A stretch of DNA of 63,669 bases from Bog-752 sp963799395 (GTDB lineage: Bacteria; Actinomycetota; Thermoleophilia; UBA2241). The DNA is taken from the NCBI GenBank assembly GCA_963799395.1, contig CAWCWZ010000007.1:1-63669 (forward strand). Reading direction: 5' to 3'. The position numbers and the translations under genes are program-made. This document shows, one piece after another, positions 23,133-33,648 of the stretch; the stretch's first letter is position 1, and each line of letters begins with the position of its first letter. The notes beneath the pieces were generated by a model, which searched no databases, had not been told where the DNA came from, and was given only the letters and a program-made list of their open reading frames with translations.

Positions 23133-23932
23133 TCGGCGTCGTCGTCGTCGGGGCGCTCGGTCGCATGGGATCGCTGCTGTGCGCCACAATCGAACGCGAA
23201 GACGACCTGACCCTGGTGGCGCGCGTCGACCCGGCGGGCCCGCCGGGCCCGGGCGCCGACCCCGGTCCACCGGCGGCGCCACTGTTCGCCACGCTCGACG
23301 AGGCCCTCACCGCCGTCCGGCCCGACGTGGCCGTCGACTTCACCGTGCCGGGCGCGGTCTACGGCGGTGTCGCCGCCGCCCTCGGCGCCGGTCTGCCGAC
23401 GGTCGTCGGCACGACGGGACTCACCGACGATCAGGTCGATCGCCTGTCGGCGCTTGCGGCCGAACGTCACGCAGCGCTGCTCGTCGTCCCGAACTTCGCC
23501 CTGGGCGCCGTGCTGCTCATGCGCTTCGCGGCGCAGGCGGCCCGGTACTTCCCCGCGGCCGAGATCATCGAGAGTCACGAGGTCGACAAGGTGGACGCGC
23601 CGTCCGGCACCTCCCTGCGCACCGCCCGGCTGATGACCGAAGGCGGGGCGGACCACCCGCACGGCGACGGCGAGGTCCGGCCCTCGCGGGGTCTTTCGAG
23701 CGGCGGCGTGCGCATCCACAGCGTGAGGCTGCCGGGCCTGGTCGCCCATCAGGAGGTCGTCTTCGGCGGCGCCGGCGAGACGCTTTCGATCCGCCACGAT
23801 TCCCTGTCGCGCGAATCGTTCATGGCCGGCGTCCTGCTCGCGATCAGAAGGGCGCCCTCACTCGAAGGTACGATCGTGGGCCTGGAGAATCTGTTGCCGG
23901 GCGCGAGCGCCGACGACGAGCTGGAGGGGTAG
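23129..23932 (+). CDS. dapB: 4-hydroxy-tetrahydrodipicolinate reductase
   Basis: NAD(P)H-dependent reductase of the diaminopimelate/lysine pathway. It has the dinucleotide-binding GALGRMGSLL, VDFTVP, VVGTTGLTDDQ and the active-site segment KVDAPSGTS. The usual His-His pair before that segment reads His-Glu here (ESHEVDK). The first His and the Lys remain. The GTG start overlaps the peptidase stop (GTGA). Together with dapA it supplies tetrahydrodipicolinate for the dapL/dapF route encoded 18 kb downstream. Confidence 0.92.
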   Translation: MIGVVVVGALGRMGSLLCATIEREDDLTLVARVDPAGPPGPGADPGPPAAPLFATLDEALTAVRPDVAVDFTVPGAVYGGVAAALGAGLPTVVGTTGLTDDQVDRLSALAAERHAALLVVPNFALGAVLLMRFAAQAARYFPAAEIIESHEVDKVDAPSGTSLRTARLMTEGGADHPHGDGEVRPSRGLSSGGVRIHSVRLPGLVAHQEVVFGGAGETLSIRHDSLSRESFMAGVLLAIRRAPSLEGTIVGLENLLPGASADDELEG

Positions 23933-23937
23933 AGACC

Positions 23938-24814
23938 GTGGATTCTTTCGGAGACATCCTGACCGCGATGGTCACGCCGTTCACGCTCGACCTGCAGGTC
24001 GACCAGGTCGCCTTTGCCCGCCTCGCCGACCACCTGCTCGAGAACGGCTCGGACGGTCTCGTGGTGGCGGGCACCACGGGCGAGTCGCCGACGCTCACCG
24101 ACGACGAGAAGGTCCGGCTCTTCCGGCAGGCCGTCGAGGTCGCCGGCGGACGCGGCCCGGTGATCGCCGGCACCGGTTCGAACGACACCGAGCACTCGGT
24201 GGCCCTCACGCGACGGGCCGAAGACGCCGGCGTCGACGCCGTGCTCGTCGTCACGCCCTACTACAACAAACCGCCCGAGCGCGGCCTGCGTGCCCACTTC
24301 GAAGCCGTCGCCGCGGCCACGACCCTGCCGGTGATCATCTACAACATCCCGTCGCGCTGCGTCATCAACCTGACGCCCGAGCTGCTGGCCGACCTGTCGC
24401 GAGGTCGACAACATCGTCGCCGTCAAGCAGGCCAACCCCGACCTCGAGCAGTCGCGACGGCTCCTGGAGCTGTGCGACCTCGGCCTCTACGCCGGCAACG
24501 ACGACATGACGCTCGACATCGTCACGATGGGCGGCTGGGGCTGCATCTCGGTGGCCAGCCACCTGGTCGGCGGCCGCCTCAAGGCGCTCGTCGCCGCCGC
24601 GCGCGGCGGTGACGCCGCGCGCGCCGCCGCCATCGACCGCGAGCTCGCACCGCTCATCGAGGCGCTGTTCTGCACCAGCAACCCGATACCCCTGAAGGCC
24701 GCACTGAACACGCTCGGCCATGAGGTCGGCGGCCTGCGGCTGCCGCTGGTCGAGGCCTCAGACGATGAACGGCGTCGGGTCGAGGTCGAGCTCGAGAAGC
24801 TCGGCCTTCTGTAA
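23938..24814 (+). CDS. dapA: 4-hydroxy-tetrahydrodipicolinate synthase (one frame break)
   Basis: Condenses pyruvate and aspartate semialdehyde; first committed step to diaminopimelate. The TIM-barrel motifs are AMVTPF, GTTGESPTLTDDE, VVTPYYNKP, the active-site tyrosine in IIYNIPSR, and the Schiff-base lysine in IVAVKQANPD. One extra base near 24400 (TCG-C-GAGGTCGAC) shifts the frame just before that lysine. The GTG start at 23938 is five bases after the dapB stop. Confidence 0.92.
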
Positions 24815-24894
24815 AGGATTGGATGGTCGCGGGTGACCGGTGCAAACGCCCGGCGCGCGCGGCCTCACGTACAACCACAAGGACACCAAAGACA

Positions 24895-26559
24895 ATGAAT
24901 GAAGACACCCTGAAGATCATCCCGCTCGGCGGGATGGGCGAGATCGGCAAGAACATGACCGTCGTCGAGTACCGCGGCAAGATCGTGGTCATCGACTGCG
25001 GGCTTGCGTTCCCGCGCGACGAGATGCTCGGCATCGACCTCGTCCTGCCCGACATCACCTACCTGCGCGAGCACCGCGACGACGTCCTCGGCTTCCTCAT
25101 CACCCACGGCCACGAGGACCACTTCGGCGCCCTGGCCTACGTACTGCGCGACATCAACGTGCCGGTCTACGGCAGCCGCCTGACTCTGGCGTTCGCCAAG
25201 TCGAAGCTCGACGAGCACGGCCTGCTGAAGATGGTCGAGCTGAACGAGGTGACCGAAGACTCGGTCCTCGATCTGGCCCCGTTCACGGTGCGGTTCTGCG
25301 CCATGAGCCACAGCGTCCCCGACGCCCTGGCGATCATCGTCGAGACGCCCGAGGGGCGCGTGGTGCACTCCGGCGACTACAAGTTCGACCCCACGCCGAT
25401 CGACGGCCGCACGACCGACGTCAACAAACTGGCGCAGCTCGGGCAGGAGGGCGTGCTGGCCCTCCTCGCCGACTCGACCAACATCGAGACCGAGGGTAGC
25501 ACGGGCTCGGAGAGCCAGGTGGGCCAGGCCTTCCACCGCATCTTCGCCGAAGCCGAGGGACGCGTGCTGGTGGCCTCGTTCGCCTCGCACATCCACCGCA
25601 TCCAGCAAGCCGTGCAGATCGCCTACCTGCACGGCCGCAAGTTCGCCGTCTCGGGCCGCTCCATGGTGAAGAACGTCAACATCGCCCGCAACCTCGGCTA
25701 CCTGCAGGTGCCCGACGACGCCCAGATCAAGCTCACTGAGATCGACGACTACCGCGCCGACGAGGTGCTCATCCTCACCACCGGCAGCCAGGGCGAACCG
25801 CTCTCCGCGCTGTCGCGCATGGCCTGGGACGACCATCCCCAGGTCGAGCTGCACACCGGCGACACGGTGGTGATCGCGGCCCGTCCGGTCCCGGGCAACG
25901 AGGTCAGCGTGATGGACACGGTCAACCGCCTGCTGCGCTCGGGGGCCAGAGTGATCTACGGGGCCGCCAGCGGCGTGCACGTGTCGGGTCACGCCGCCCG
26001 CGAAGACCAGCGCATGCTGCTCAATCTCCTGAGCCCGCGCTTCTTCGTGCCGGCCCACGGCGAATATCGCCACCAGTACCTGCACGCCGAACTCGCCCGC
26101 GACGCGGGCATCCCCAGCGAGAACATCTTCCTGCTCGACAACGGCGACGTGCTGGAGCTCACCTCCGACTCGGCCGCCGTCACCGGCAAGGTGCCGGCCG
26201 GCATGATGTTTGTCGACGGCCTGCAGATCGGCGGCGCCGAGCACGTGGTGCTGCGCGAACGTCAGCAGCTGTCGGGCGACGGCATCCTCATCGCGGTGGT
26301 GACGGTCAGCGTCCAGACCGGGGTGACGGTCGCGCCCCCCGAGCTCGTGGCCCGCGGTTTCCTTTACGACGAGGAGCACGAGCACGATCTTCTGGCCGAC
26401 GCTCGCGACGAGCTCGTGGTCCGTCTGCGCGAGCTCACCGACGAGCACGCCACCGGGCAGCGCCTGCTGCGCGAGGACATCCACGACACGCTCGCCCAGT
26501 TCATCTACAAGCGCACCAAGCGCGAGCCCCTGATCATGCCGGTGGTGATCGAGCTCTAG
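24895..26559 (+). CDS. rnj: Ribonuclease J
   Basis: Metallo-beta-lactamase nuclease with 5'-3' exo- and endoribonuclease activity. The ATG at 24895 gives 554 residues beginning MNEDTLKIIPLGGMGEIGKN. The metal motif HGHEDHFGAL is present, with SGDYKFD, the beta-CASP region, and HVSGHA later. The frame also runs open upstream, but that extension has no family similarity. With RNase Y and PNPase in the same window, a full Gram-positive-type RNA decay set is present. Confidence 0.95.
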   Translation: MNEDTLKIIPLGGMGEIGKNMTVVEYRGKIVVIDCGLAFPRDEMLGIDLVLPDITYLREHRDDVLGFLITHGHEDHFGALAYVLRDINVPVYGSRLTLAFAKSKLDEHGLLKMVELNEVTEDSVLDLAPFTVRFCAMSHSVPDALAIIVETPEGRVVHSGDYKFDPTPIDGRTTDVNKLAQLGQEGVLALLADSTNIETEGSTGSESQVGQAFHRIFAEAEGRVLVASFASHIHRIQQAVQIAYLHGRKFAVSGRSMVKNVNIARNLGYLQVPDDAQIKLTEIDDYRADEVLILTTGSQGEPLSALSRMAWDDHPQVELHTGDTVVIAARPVPGNEVSVMDTVNRLLRSGARVIYGAASGVHVSGHAAREDQRMLLNLLSPRFFVPAHGEYRHQYLHAELARDAGIPSENIFLLDNGDVLELTSDSAAVTGKVPAGMMFVDGLQIGGAEHVVLRERQQLSGDGILIAVVTVSVQTGVTVAPPELVARGFLYDEEHEHDLLADARDELVVRLRELTDEHATGQRLLREDIHDTLAQFIYKRTKREPLIMPVVIEL

Positions 26560-26624
26560 AGTCTTCGCCGTCGGCCGCTCATCTTCGCCTAGGGTTCGGG
26601 ACGCGTTCGTCGAATAGGCGGGGC

Positions 26625-29133
26625 ATGGCCACACCACGCAGCACCTCATCCGCCGCCGGCCGGCGCCGGGCGGGCGGTTCGTCTTCGCCCAAGGGGTCGC
26701 GCGGCGCGCCGTCCCGGCGCGCCGCGCGACCCGCGGCCGCCTCGTCACGCCGGCGTCGCGCCGCAAACGGCGGCCGCCACCGCGAGATCGGCGCCCTGGC
26801 CTGCGTCGCCGTCGCCGCTTTTCTCGTCTTCGTGCTCTATCTCGGCTGGCACGGCGGGTTCTTGGGGCGCTGGCTGGTCGAGGGTCTGCGTCTTCTGGTC
26901 GGCCTGCTGGCCTTTCTCGCGCCGGCCGTCCTGATCTACGCCGCGATCCTGCTCGCCGCCCGCCGCGACCGCCGCCCGTCAGGCGAGATCACGGCCGGGG
27001 TGATCACACTCTGCCTCGCCTTCACGCTGGCCGCCGCCGCCGACACCTTCGGTCTGTTCGGCGGTTCGCGACCGGCCCAGACGTTCGTCGCGACGTACAT
27101 GAAGAGTCACGGCGGCCTCGTGGGGGAGGGCCTGTGGGCCGGGCTCCACCTCGTGATCGGGGCCATCGGCGTGACCGTGCTGGTCACCGTCGCGACGGTC
27201 GACCGGGCTGCTGCTGATCAGCGGCTCGTCGCTGGGCCTCTGGGCCAGCCGCTCCAGACGCGGCGTCGAAGCGGCTCGCGACGCCGCCCGCCGCTCGGCG
27301 CAACGGTCGGCGCAGACGCTCGGCGCGCGGCGCGCGGCGGCCCGCGACTTTCACGAGGCCGCGCCCGAAACGGCGACGGCGCGTTCCGTCTCCCGCCCGG
27401 CCGGCGAGCGCCCGGTCGGACTGATCGACGGCGCCCGCGACCTGCCCGACGTGTACGGCGCCGGCGGGCCGGTGGTGACCCCACCGCCGTTCTCGCCGCC
27501 GCCGCTCGTCGACGAGGACGGAGCGCCGGAAGACGACGAGTTCGGCGAGCAGCTCTCGCTGGCCGACGAGGCCGGCGAGGCCGGCGACGATGCCACCGCT
27601 GTGGCGTTCGAGCAGCCCGTCGAGCGTCCGTGGCGGCTGCCCGACCCGGCGTTCCTGCAGCGCACCCAGGCGGGCGAGGGCGAGACCCGCGCCGTCATCG
27701 AATCGGTCGCCGCTCAGCTCACCGAGACGCTCGGGGACTTCGGCGTCGAGGCCCGCGTGATCAACACGATCTCCGGACCGCGGGTCACCCAGTACGAGCT
27801 GCAGCTCGCGCCGGGCACGAAGGTGAGCAGGGTCGCCTCGCTGCGCGACGACATCGCCTACGCCCTCGCTGCGACCGAGATCCGTGTGCAGGCGCCGATC
27901 CCCGGCAAGTCGGCGGTCGGGGTCGAGGTGCCCAACCGCGAGCCCAACTGGGTCAGTCTGGGCGACATCTACGGCGACCTGCCGGTCAACGCCTCGCCAC
28001 TCGCCATGTGGATCGGCAAGGACATCACCGGCAAGCCGGTGCTCGCCGACTTGACAAGGCTGATCCACGTCCTGATCGCCGGCACCACCGGCTCGGGCAA
28101 GAGCGCCTGCCTCAACAGCATCGTCAGCTCCATCCTGCTGCGGGCGACGCCCGACCAGGTGCGCTTCATCATGATCGACCCCAAGAAGGTCGAGCTGTCG
28201 CACTTCGACGGCGTGCCGCATCTCCTGGCCCCGGTCGTCACCAACATCCGCAACGCCGGCGGCGTGCTGGCCACGATCATCCACGAGATGGAGCGCCGCT
28301 ACGAGCTCATGATGCGCACCGGCAACGCTCGCGACCTGCGCGAGCTGAACAAGCGGCTCGTGCAGGGCGGCGAGAAGCCGCTGCCCTACATCGTGATCGT
28401 CATGGACGAGCTCGCCGACCTCATGATGGTCGCCCCGGCCGAGGTCGAGCACGCCGTCATCCGCCTCGGCCAGCTCGCCCGCGCCGTGGGCATGCACATG
28501 GTCGTCGCCACGCAACGGCCGTCGGTCGACGTCGTGACCGGCCTCATCAAGACCAACATCCCGTCGCGCATCGCCTTCAAGGTGTCCTCCCAGACCGACT
28601 CCCGGGTCATCCTCGACACCGGCGGCGCCGAAAGCCTGCTGGGCGACGGCGACATGCTCTTCCACCCCTATTCAAGCTCCAAGATGCTGCGCGTCCAGGG
28701 AGCCTTCATCTCCTCCGAGGAGATGAACCTGATCACCGGCCACTGGCGCGACCAGGCCGCCCCCGAGTACCGCGAGGACCTCCTCGAGAGCGCCACCGCC
28801 GACTCCGGCGAGGGCGCCGCCACTACCGACGGTGACGCCCTCCTGCCCGAGGCCGTCACCACGGTCGTGCGCACCGGCGCCGCGTCGGTCGCGCTGCTGC
28901 AGCGCCGCCTGCGGGTCGGCTACGCGCGGGCCGGCAGGCTGATCGACATGATGGAGGAGCGGGGCATCGTCTCGGGCTTCGACGGCAGCAAGGCCCGCAA
29001 GGTGCTGATCGACGAAGACGACCTGCCCCGCGTCCTGGGCGGCGGCGGAGCGCCGCAGGACCAGGTCGCGGCGCCAGACCCGCTCTCCGACGACGAGACC
29101 GGCGAGGACACCGACGACGAGGGGCTCGTCTAG
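26625..29133 (+). CDS. ftsK: DNA translocase FtsK/SpoIIIE (one frame break)
   Basis: Membrane-anchored ATPase that pumps chromosome ends through the septum. The N terminus is basic and low-complexity, then several transmembrane helices (residues about 55-200). A Pro/Asp/Glu-rich linker is followed by the motor domain with Walker A GTTGSGKSACLN, Walker B IVIVMDELADLMM, and the C-terminal winged-helix gamma domain (VALLQRRLRVGYARAGRLIDMMEERGIV) that reads KOPS. One extra base near 27207 separates the membrane and motor frames. The corrected protein is about 835 residues. Confidence 0.93.
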
Positions 29134-29181
29134 GCGAATCGGGCGGCGTGGGGATCGGTCGCCGGCCAGGCCGCGCCGAAA

Positions 29182-29210
29182 TTGTGTTCTCACCGAGCCG
29201 AACGTAGACT
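29182..29210 (+). promoter_or_regulatory. Promoter of the rodZ-like gene
   Basis: TTGTGT (29182-29187) and TAGACT (29205-29210) are exactly 17 bases apart in the 156-base gap after ftsK. The next start codon is GTG 29290. Confidence 0.55.
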
Positions 29211-29289
29211 GAGTGGTCCGGCGCCCCTGTCGGCGGGGCTGCCCGAGGCCTGAAGTCCTGGCGTCGACCAACGACAAGAAAAGAGTCGC

Positions 29290-30015
29290 GTGTTCGAGAT
29301 CGGCAGCACCCTTCGCGAGACCCGGGTCCGGCGCAAGACGACGCTCCAGCAGGCCGAAGACGACACGAAGATCCGTGTCAAGTACATCCAGGCGATGGAG
29401 AACGACGACTTCGACCTCATGCCGTCGCCGGCCTACGTCAAGGGCTTTCTGCGCACCTACTCCATCTACCTGGGTCTCGACGCCGACGTCATGCTCGACG
29501 AATACCGCTCGCGCTTCGAGCCCAACGAAGAGCACGAGCCCTTCGGCGGCAACTCGGCCCTCGGCCGCCCGCACGCCCATCGCCGGCGCAACACCCTGAC
29601 CTTCATCGCCGTCGTCTGCCTGCTCATCCTCGGTCTCCTCTACGTGCTGGGCCGCTACAACTCCGGCAAGTCGCCGGCCCTGCCGCCGGTCACCGTCATC
29701 AGCCATACGCCGCGACCGAGCCCGACGACCCGCCACACCGCCACGCCGACCGGCCGGTTCGCGGTGCGCGTCGTCGCCGACGGCGGCTCGTGCTGGATCC
29801 AGGTCCGCAAGAGCGGCATCGCCGGCCCGATCCTCTACCAGACGACGATGTCCCAGGGCCAGAGCAGGACCTTCAGGACGGGCAGCGCGCTCTACCTGCG
29901 GCTCGGCGTGCCGGCCTACGTGACGATCGCGGTCGACGGCAGGAGCTCCTACAGGCCGGCCGAGACCGTGGCGACCAACTACGAGGTGACCAGGAAAGGC
30001 GTGGTGAAGCTCTAG
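29290..30015 (+). CDS. RodZ-like helix-turn-helix membrane protein
   Basis: Probably links the cytoskeleton or divisome to the envelope. It has an N-terminal HTH_25 domain (STLRETRVRRKTTLQQAEDDTKIRVKY), the RodZ-like phrase YVKGFLRTYS, one transmembrane helix at about residues 102-120 (LTFIAVVCLLILGLLYVL), a Pro/Thr-rich linker, and a C-terminal DUF4115 beta domain (VRVVADGGSCWIQV...). The start GTG is preceded by AAGAAAAGAG. The stop codon is immediately followed by the yajQ ATG. Confidence 0.85.
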   Translation: MFEIGSTLRETRVRRKTTLQQAEDDTKIRVKYIQAMENDDFDLMPSPAYVKGFLRTYSIYLGLDADVMLDEYRSRFEPNEEHEPFGGNSALGRPHAHRRRNTLTFIAVVCLLILGLLYVLGRYNSGKSPALPPVTVISHTPRPSPTTRHTATPTGRFAVRVVADGGSCWIQVRKSGIAGPILYQTTMSQGQSRTFRTGSALYLRLGVPAYVTIAVDGRSSYRPAETVATNYEVTRKGVVKL

Positions 30016-30507
30016 ATGGCTCAGGACTTCTCGTTCGACGTGGTCTCAGAGGTGGACCGGAGCGAAGTGCGTAACGCCGTGAACCTCGCCCAGAAAGAGA
30101 TCGCCACGCGCTACGACTTCAAGAAGTCGGTGAGCAAGGTCGATCTCGAGGGCGACGACCTCGTGCTCGTCTCCGACAACGAGGGCAAGCTGCACTCAGT
30201 GGTCGATCTGCTCGAAGAGAAGCTCGTGCGCCGCAAGGTACCCCTCAAGGCGCTGCAGTACGGCAAGGTCGAGCCCGCCCTCGGCGGCACGGTGCGCCAG
30301 CGCGTCGTCGTCACCCACGGCATCGCCGACGAGAAGGCGAGAGCCGTGAGCAAGCTCCTGCGGCAGCGCTTCAAGAAGGTCAAGGTGCAGATCCAGGGCG
30401 ACGCCGTGCGCGTCTTCTCTCCCAAGAAGGACGAGCTCCAGGCGGCCATGCAGGCGCTGCGCGACGAGGACTTCGGCATCCCTCTGCAGTTCACGAACTA
30501 CCGCTGA
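30016..30507 (+). CDS. yajQ: YajQ/DUF520 family nucleotide-binding protein
   Basis: Small two-domain protein; family members bind nucleic acid or cyclic di-GMP. The 163 residues show the signatures DFSFDVVSEVD, EIATRYDFK and the C-terminal KVKVQIQGDAVRVFSPKKDELQ. The start directly abuts the rodZ-like stop. The presence of an RsiG-like c-di-GMP target in the same window makes a c-di-GMP link worth noting, but the sequence does not prove it. Confidence 0.88.
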   Translation: MAQDFSFDVVSEVDRSEVRNAVNLAQKEIATRYDFKKSVSKVDLEGDDLVLVSDNEGKLHSVVDLLEEKLVRRKVPLKALQYGKVEPALGGTVRQRVVVTHGIADEKARAVSKLLRQRFKKVKVQIQGDAVRVFSPKKDELQAAMQALRDEDFGIPLQFTNYR

Positions 30508-30533
30508 CCGGCCTGCGGACCCGCGAGCGTGAC

Positions 30534-31814
30534 GTGAGCGCGCCACCCTTCGCGACCTTCGCCGTCGTCACCATGGGCTGCCCCAAGAACGAGGCCGACT
30601 CAGACCGGCTCGAGGCGGTTCTCCGGGGGGCGGGTCACCGGCTCGCCGCGCCGGGCTCGGCCGACCTCGTCCTGATCAACACCTGCGGCTTCATCGACGC
30701 CGCCAAGCAGGAGTCGATCGACGTCCTGCTCGACGCCTGCGAAGCGGCGCACGCGCGCGGCGCGCGAGTGGCCGCCTACGGTTGCCTGGTCGCCCGCCAC
30801 GAGGCCGAGCTGCGCGCGGCCGTCCCCGAGATCGACGTGTTCTCGCCGTTCGACTCAGGGCCGGTGCTCGAGCTGCTCGCCAGCATCGGGTCGGGCGGCG
30901 GCGGGGGCGCTGCGCGCCCCCGCCGCCGCCCGACCCACGCCTATCTGAAGATCTCCGACGGCTGCGACCGACGCTGCACCTTTTGTGCGATCCCCCTCAT
31001 CAAGGGGACCTACGAGACCGTCGCGCCGCGGGCGATCCTGGCGGCCGCCGCCGAAGCGCTGGGATCGGGAGCGCGCGAGCTCGTCCTGGTCGGCCAGGAC
31101 ACGAGCCGCTGGCGGTACCCAGGCTATGGCGGCCTGCCGCGTCTGCTGGGCGATCTGCGGGCTCTCGGCGCCGTCTGGCTGCGACTGCTCTACCTGCAGC
31201 CGGACGGCCTGTCAGGGGCCGTTCTCGAGGCTCTCGCGGCCGACGGCGTGCCCTACCTCGACCTGCCCCTGCAACATGCTTCGCGAGCCATCCTCGCGGC
31301 CATGGGGCGCAGCGGCGACGGCGACTCGTACCTGGCCCTCCTCGAGCACGTCCGCCGGCGCCTGCCGGGCGTCGCCCTGCGCTCGACGTTCCTCACCGGG
31401 TTCCCCGGCGAGACCGACGACGACGTCGAGGAGCTCATCGAGTTCATCGACGCCGCCGGCCTGGCCGTGGCCGGCGTCTTCGCCTACGACCCCCAGAACG
31501 GCACGCCGGCGGCGCGGCTTGCCGGTCAGGTGCCGGCGGCGCTGCGCGAGGCGCGAGCGGCGCGCGTCGGCGACGCCGTCGCGCGCGCCGCTCGCGCCTA
31601 CTGGGAGTCGTTCGTCGGGCGCACCGTCGAGGTGCTGGTCGAACGGGGCTCCCGTGGCGCGTCGGGCGAGGTGGCTGGTAGAATCGCCCAGCAGGCCCCC
31701 GACGTCGACGGCCTCACGTTCGTGGCCGGCGCCAGGGCGCGTCGCGGCCAGATCATCAGGGCGGTGGTCGACGACGTCGCCGGGTACGATCTCCTCGCAC
31801 AGGCCGTGACATGA
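30534..31814 (+). CDS. rimO: Ribosomal protein S12 methylthiotransferase
   Basis: Radical-SAM enzyme adding a methylthio group to an aspartate of S12. The N-terminal MTTase domain has MGCPKNEADSD and INTCGFIDAAKQES; the radical SAM cluster is CDRRCTFC; the TRAM domain is at the C terminus. The CPKNEADSD signature separates RimO from MiaB. The GTG start follows yajQ by 26 bases. The stop overlaps the pgsA ATG. Confidence 0.92.
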   Translation: MSAPPFATFAVVTMGCPKNEADSDRLEAVLRGAGHRLAAPGSADLVLINTCGFIDAAKQESIDVLLDACEAAHARGARVAAYGCLVARHEAELRAAVPEIDVFSPFDSGPVLELLASIGSGGGGGAARPRRRPTHAYLKISDGCDRRCTFCAIPLIKGTYETVAPRAILAAAAEALGSGARELVLVGQDTSRWRYPGYGGLPRLLGDLRALGAVWLRLLYLQPDGLSGAVLEALAADGVPYLDLPLQHASRAILAAMGRSGDGDSYLALLEHVRRRLPGVALRSTFLTGFPGETDDDVEELIEFIDAAGLAVAGVFAYDPQNGTPAARLAGQVPAALREARAARVGDAVARAARAYWESFVGRTVEVLVERGSRGASGEVAGRIAQQAPDVDGLTFVAGARARRGQIIRAVVDDVAGYDLLAQAVT

Positions 31815-32404
31815 GCGTCGACTCAGACAAGCGACCCGCCACCCGCGGCTCGGCCTTGAACGCCGCCAACTCGATCACCATCGCCCGGATCATGCTGATC
31901 CCGGTGTTCGTGGTGCTGCTCGTCTCGAACATCCCCTACGGCGCCTTCCTGGCGATCGCGGTCTTCGGCGTCGCGGCCTTTACAGACAAGCTTGACGGCT
32001 ATGTCGCGCGCTCGCGCGGCCAGATCACCACGCTCGGCCAGTTCCTCGATCCGCTCGCCGACAAGCTCCTGATCTCGGCGGCGCTGATCGCCCTGGTCGG
32101 CCTCGGCAAGCTGCCGGCCTGGGTGGCGATGATCATCATCGCCCGCGAGTTCGCGGTGAGCGCCCTGCGGGTGGTCGGCATCGACCAGGGCGTCTCCATA
32201 CCGGCGAGCCCCCTGGGCAAGGCCAAGACCACGAGCCAGATCGTCTGCATCATCATTCTCATGTGGCCCCACGGTCACCTGTCGTGGGCGCCCTGGGTCG
32301 AGGTGCCGGCCGTCGCCGTCATGGTCGCCCTCACGGTCATCTCGGGCGTGCAATATTTCATCCGGGCGCGCGACAACCTGCACCTGCCGGGGAGCAGCCG
32401 GTGA
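31811..32404 (+). CDS. pgsA: CDP-diacylglycerol-glycerol-3-phosphate 3-phosphatidyltransferase
   Basis: Integral membrane enzyme making phosphatidylglycerophosphate. The CDP-alcohol phosphotransferase motif is seen as DKLDGYVARSRGQITTLGQF with LDPLADK following, and there are about five membrane helices in 197 residues. The start overlaps rimO (ATGA) and the stop overlaps cinA (GTGA). The order rimO-pgsA-cinA-(thpR)-recA is common in actinobacteria. Confidence 0.92.
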   Translation: MSVDSDKRPATRGSALNAANSITIARIMLIPVFVVLLVSNIPYGAFLAIAVFGVAAFTDKLDGYVARSRGQITTLGQFLDPLADKLLISAALIALVGLGKLPAWVAMIIIAREFAVSALRVVGIDQGVSIPASPLGKAKTTSQIVCIIILMWPHGHLSWAPWVEVPAVAVMVALTVISGVQYFIRARDNLHLPGSSR

Positions 32405-33648
32405 GCCCGCCGACGGCGGCGGTGCTGCTCACCGGCAGCGAGCTGCTCGACGGCCGCACCCGCGATCGCAACGGCCACTACCTGGGCGCGACGCTGGCGC
32501 GCAAAGGGTTCCGCGTCACCCACGTCGTGCTCGCACCCGACGATCCCGACGTCCTGCACGGCGACCTCGCCTTTCTCCTGGACCAGCGGCCCACGCTGCT
32601 CGTGACCTCGGGCGGCCTGGGCACGACGCACGACGACCTGACGGCCGCGACGGTCGCCCGAGTCACCCACAGCGCCCTCGAGAGCGAGCCCGAGGCGCTC
32701 GCCATGGTCACCGCGACGACCCGCCGCGTGGCCGAGCGGCGCGGTCTCTCGTTCGACGACCTGCTGCCCGACATGGCCCGTCAGGCGCTCCTGCCGCGCG
32801 GCAGCCGGGCGATCGCGCCCGCCGGGGTGGCGCCGGGTTTCGCGCTGCGCTTCGAAAGCACCACCATCGTGGCCTTGCCGGGCGTGCCGTGGGAGCTCGA
32901 AGCCATGTGGCCCGACGTGCTTGCCACGCTCGCCACCGAGGCCGGCGCCGAGGCGCCCCGCACCGTCACCGTGCGCCTCTACGGCCCGGGCGAGGTCCAG
33001 GTCGCCGCGCTGCTGCGCAGCGCGGCGACCGACCGTCTGCGACTCGCCATCACGGCGGCCGCCGGCGAGGTCACGGTCGTCGCCGGCTTCGACCCGGGCG
33101 ACCAGGCGGCCGCGGCCCAGGCGGACGACCTCGAGGCGGCGCTGCGCGCCGCCGGCCCCGTTTTCTCGAGCGACGGGCGCGCCGTCGACGCCGTCGTCGC
33201 CGACCTCCTGCGCGGCTCGCAGGCCACGGTCGCGGTCGCCGAGTCGTGTACCGGTGGCCTCCTCGGCGGACGCCTCACGGAGCTGCCCGGCAGCTCCGAC
33301 TACTTTCGCGGCGGCGTTCTCGCTTACGCCGACGCCGCCAAGCGCGACCTGCTCGGCGTGCCCGCCGACCTGCTGCAGTCCCACGGGGCGGTGTCCGAGC
33401 CGGTCGCGCGCGCCATGGCCGAAGGCGTGCGCGAGCGGCTCGGCGCCACCTACGGACTGAGCGTCACCGGCGTCGCCGGACCCGGCGGAGCCACGCCCGC
33501 CAAGCCGGTCGGCCTGGTGTTCGTCGGCTGCGCCGGACCGGACGGCACGATCGTGCGGCGGCACGAGTTCCCCGGCGACCGGCCCACGGTGAGGGCCTGG
33601 AGCGTCGTCGGCGCGCTCCACCTGTTGCGCCGCTCGGCCGCACCGTGA
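32401..33648 (+). CDS. cinA: CinA family protein (nicotinamide-nucleotide amidase)
   Basis: The N-terminal COG1058 domain (TGSELLDGRTRDRNGHYLG, TSGGLGTTHDDLTA) and the C-terminal PncC amidase domain (VAVAESCTGGLLGGRLTELPGSS, SVTGVAGPGG) are both present in 415 residues. It recycles NMN and is often in recA operons. The start codon is GTG overlapping pgsA, and its stop overlaps the thpR GTG. Confidence 0.92.
   Translation: MSPPTAAVLLTGSELLDGRTRDRNGHYLGATLARKGFRVTHVVLAPDDPDVLHGDLAFLLDQRPTLLVTSGGLGTTHDDLTAATVARVTHSALESEPEALAMVTATTRRVAERRGLSFDDLLPDMARQALLPRGSRAIAPAGVAPGFALRFESTTIVALPGVPWELEAMWPDVLATLATEAGAEAPRTVTVRLYGPGEVQVAALLRSAATDRLRLAITAAAGEVTVVAGFDPGDQAAAAQADDLEAALRAAGPVFSSDGRAVDAVVADLLRGSQATVAVAESCTGGLLGGRLTELPGSSDYFRGGVLAYADAAKRDLLGVPADLLQSHGAVSEPVARAMAEGVRERLGATYGLSVTGVAGPGGATPAKPVGLVFVGCAGPDGTIVRRHEFPGDRPTVRAWSVVGALHLLRRSAAP

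Noticed and set aside
29340..29600. Sigma factor or phage repressor reading of the HTH protein after ftsK
   Set aside because: The HTH_25 start, YVKGFLRTYS, one membrane helix and the extracytoplasmic beta domain identify a RodZ-like protein.
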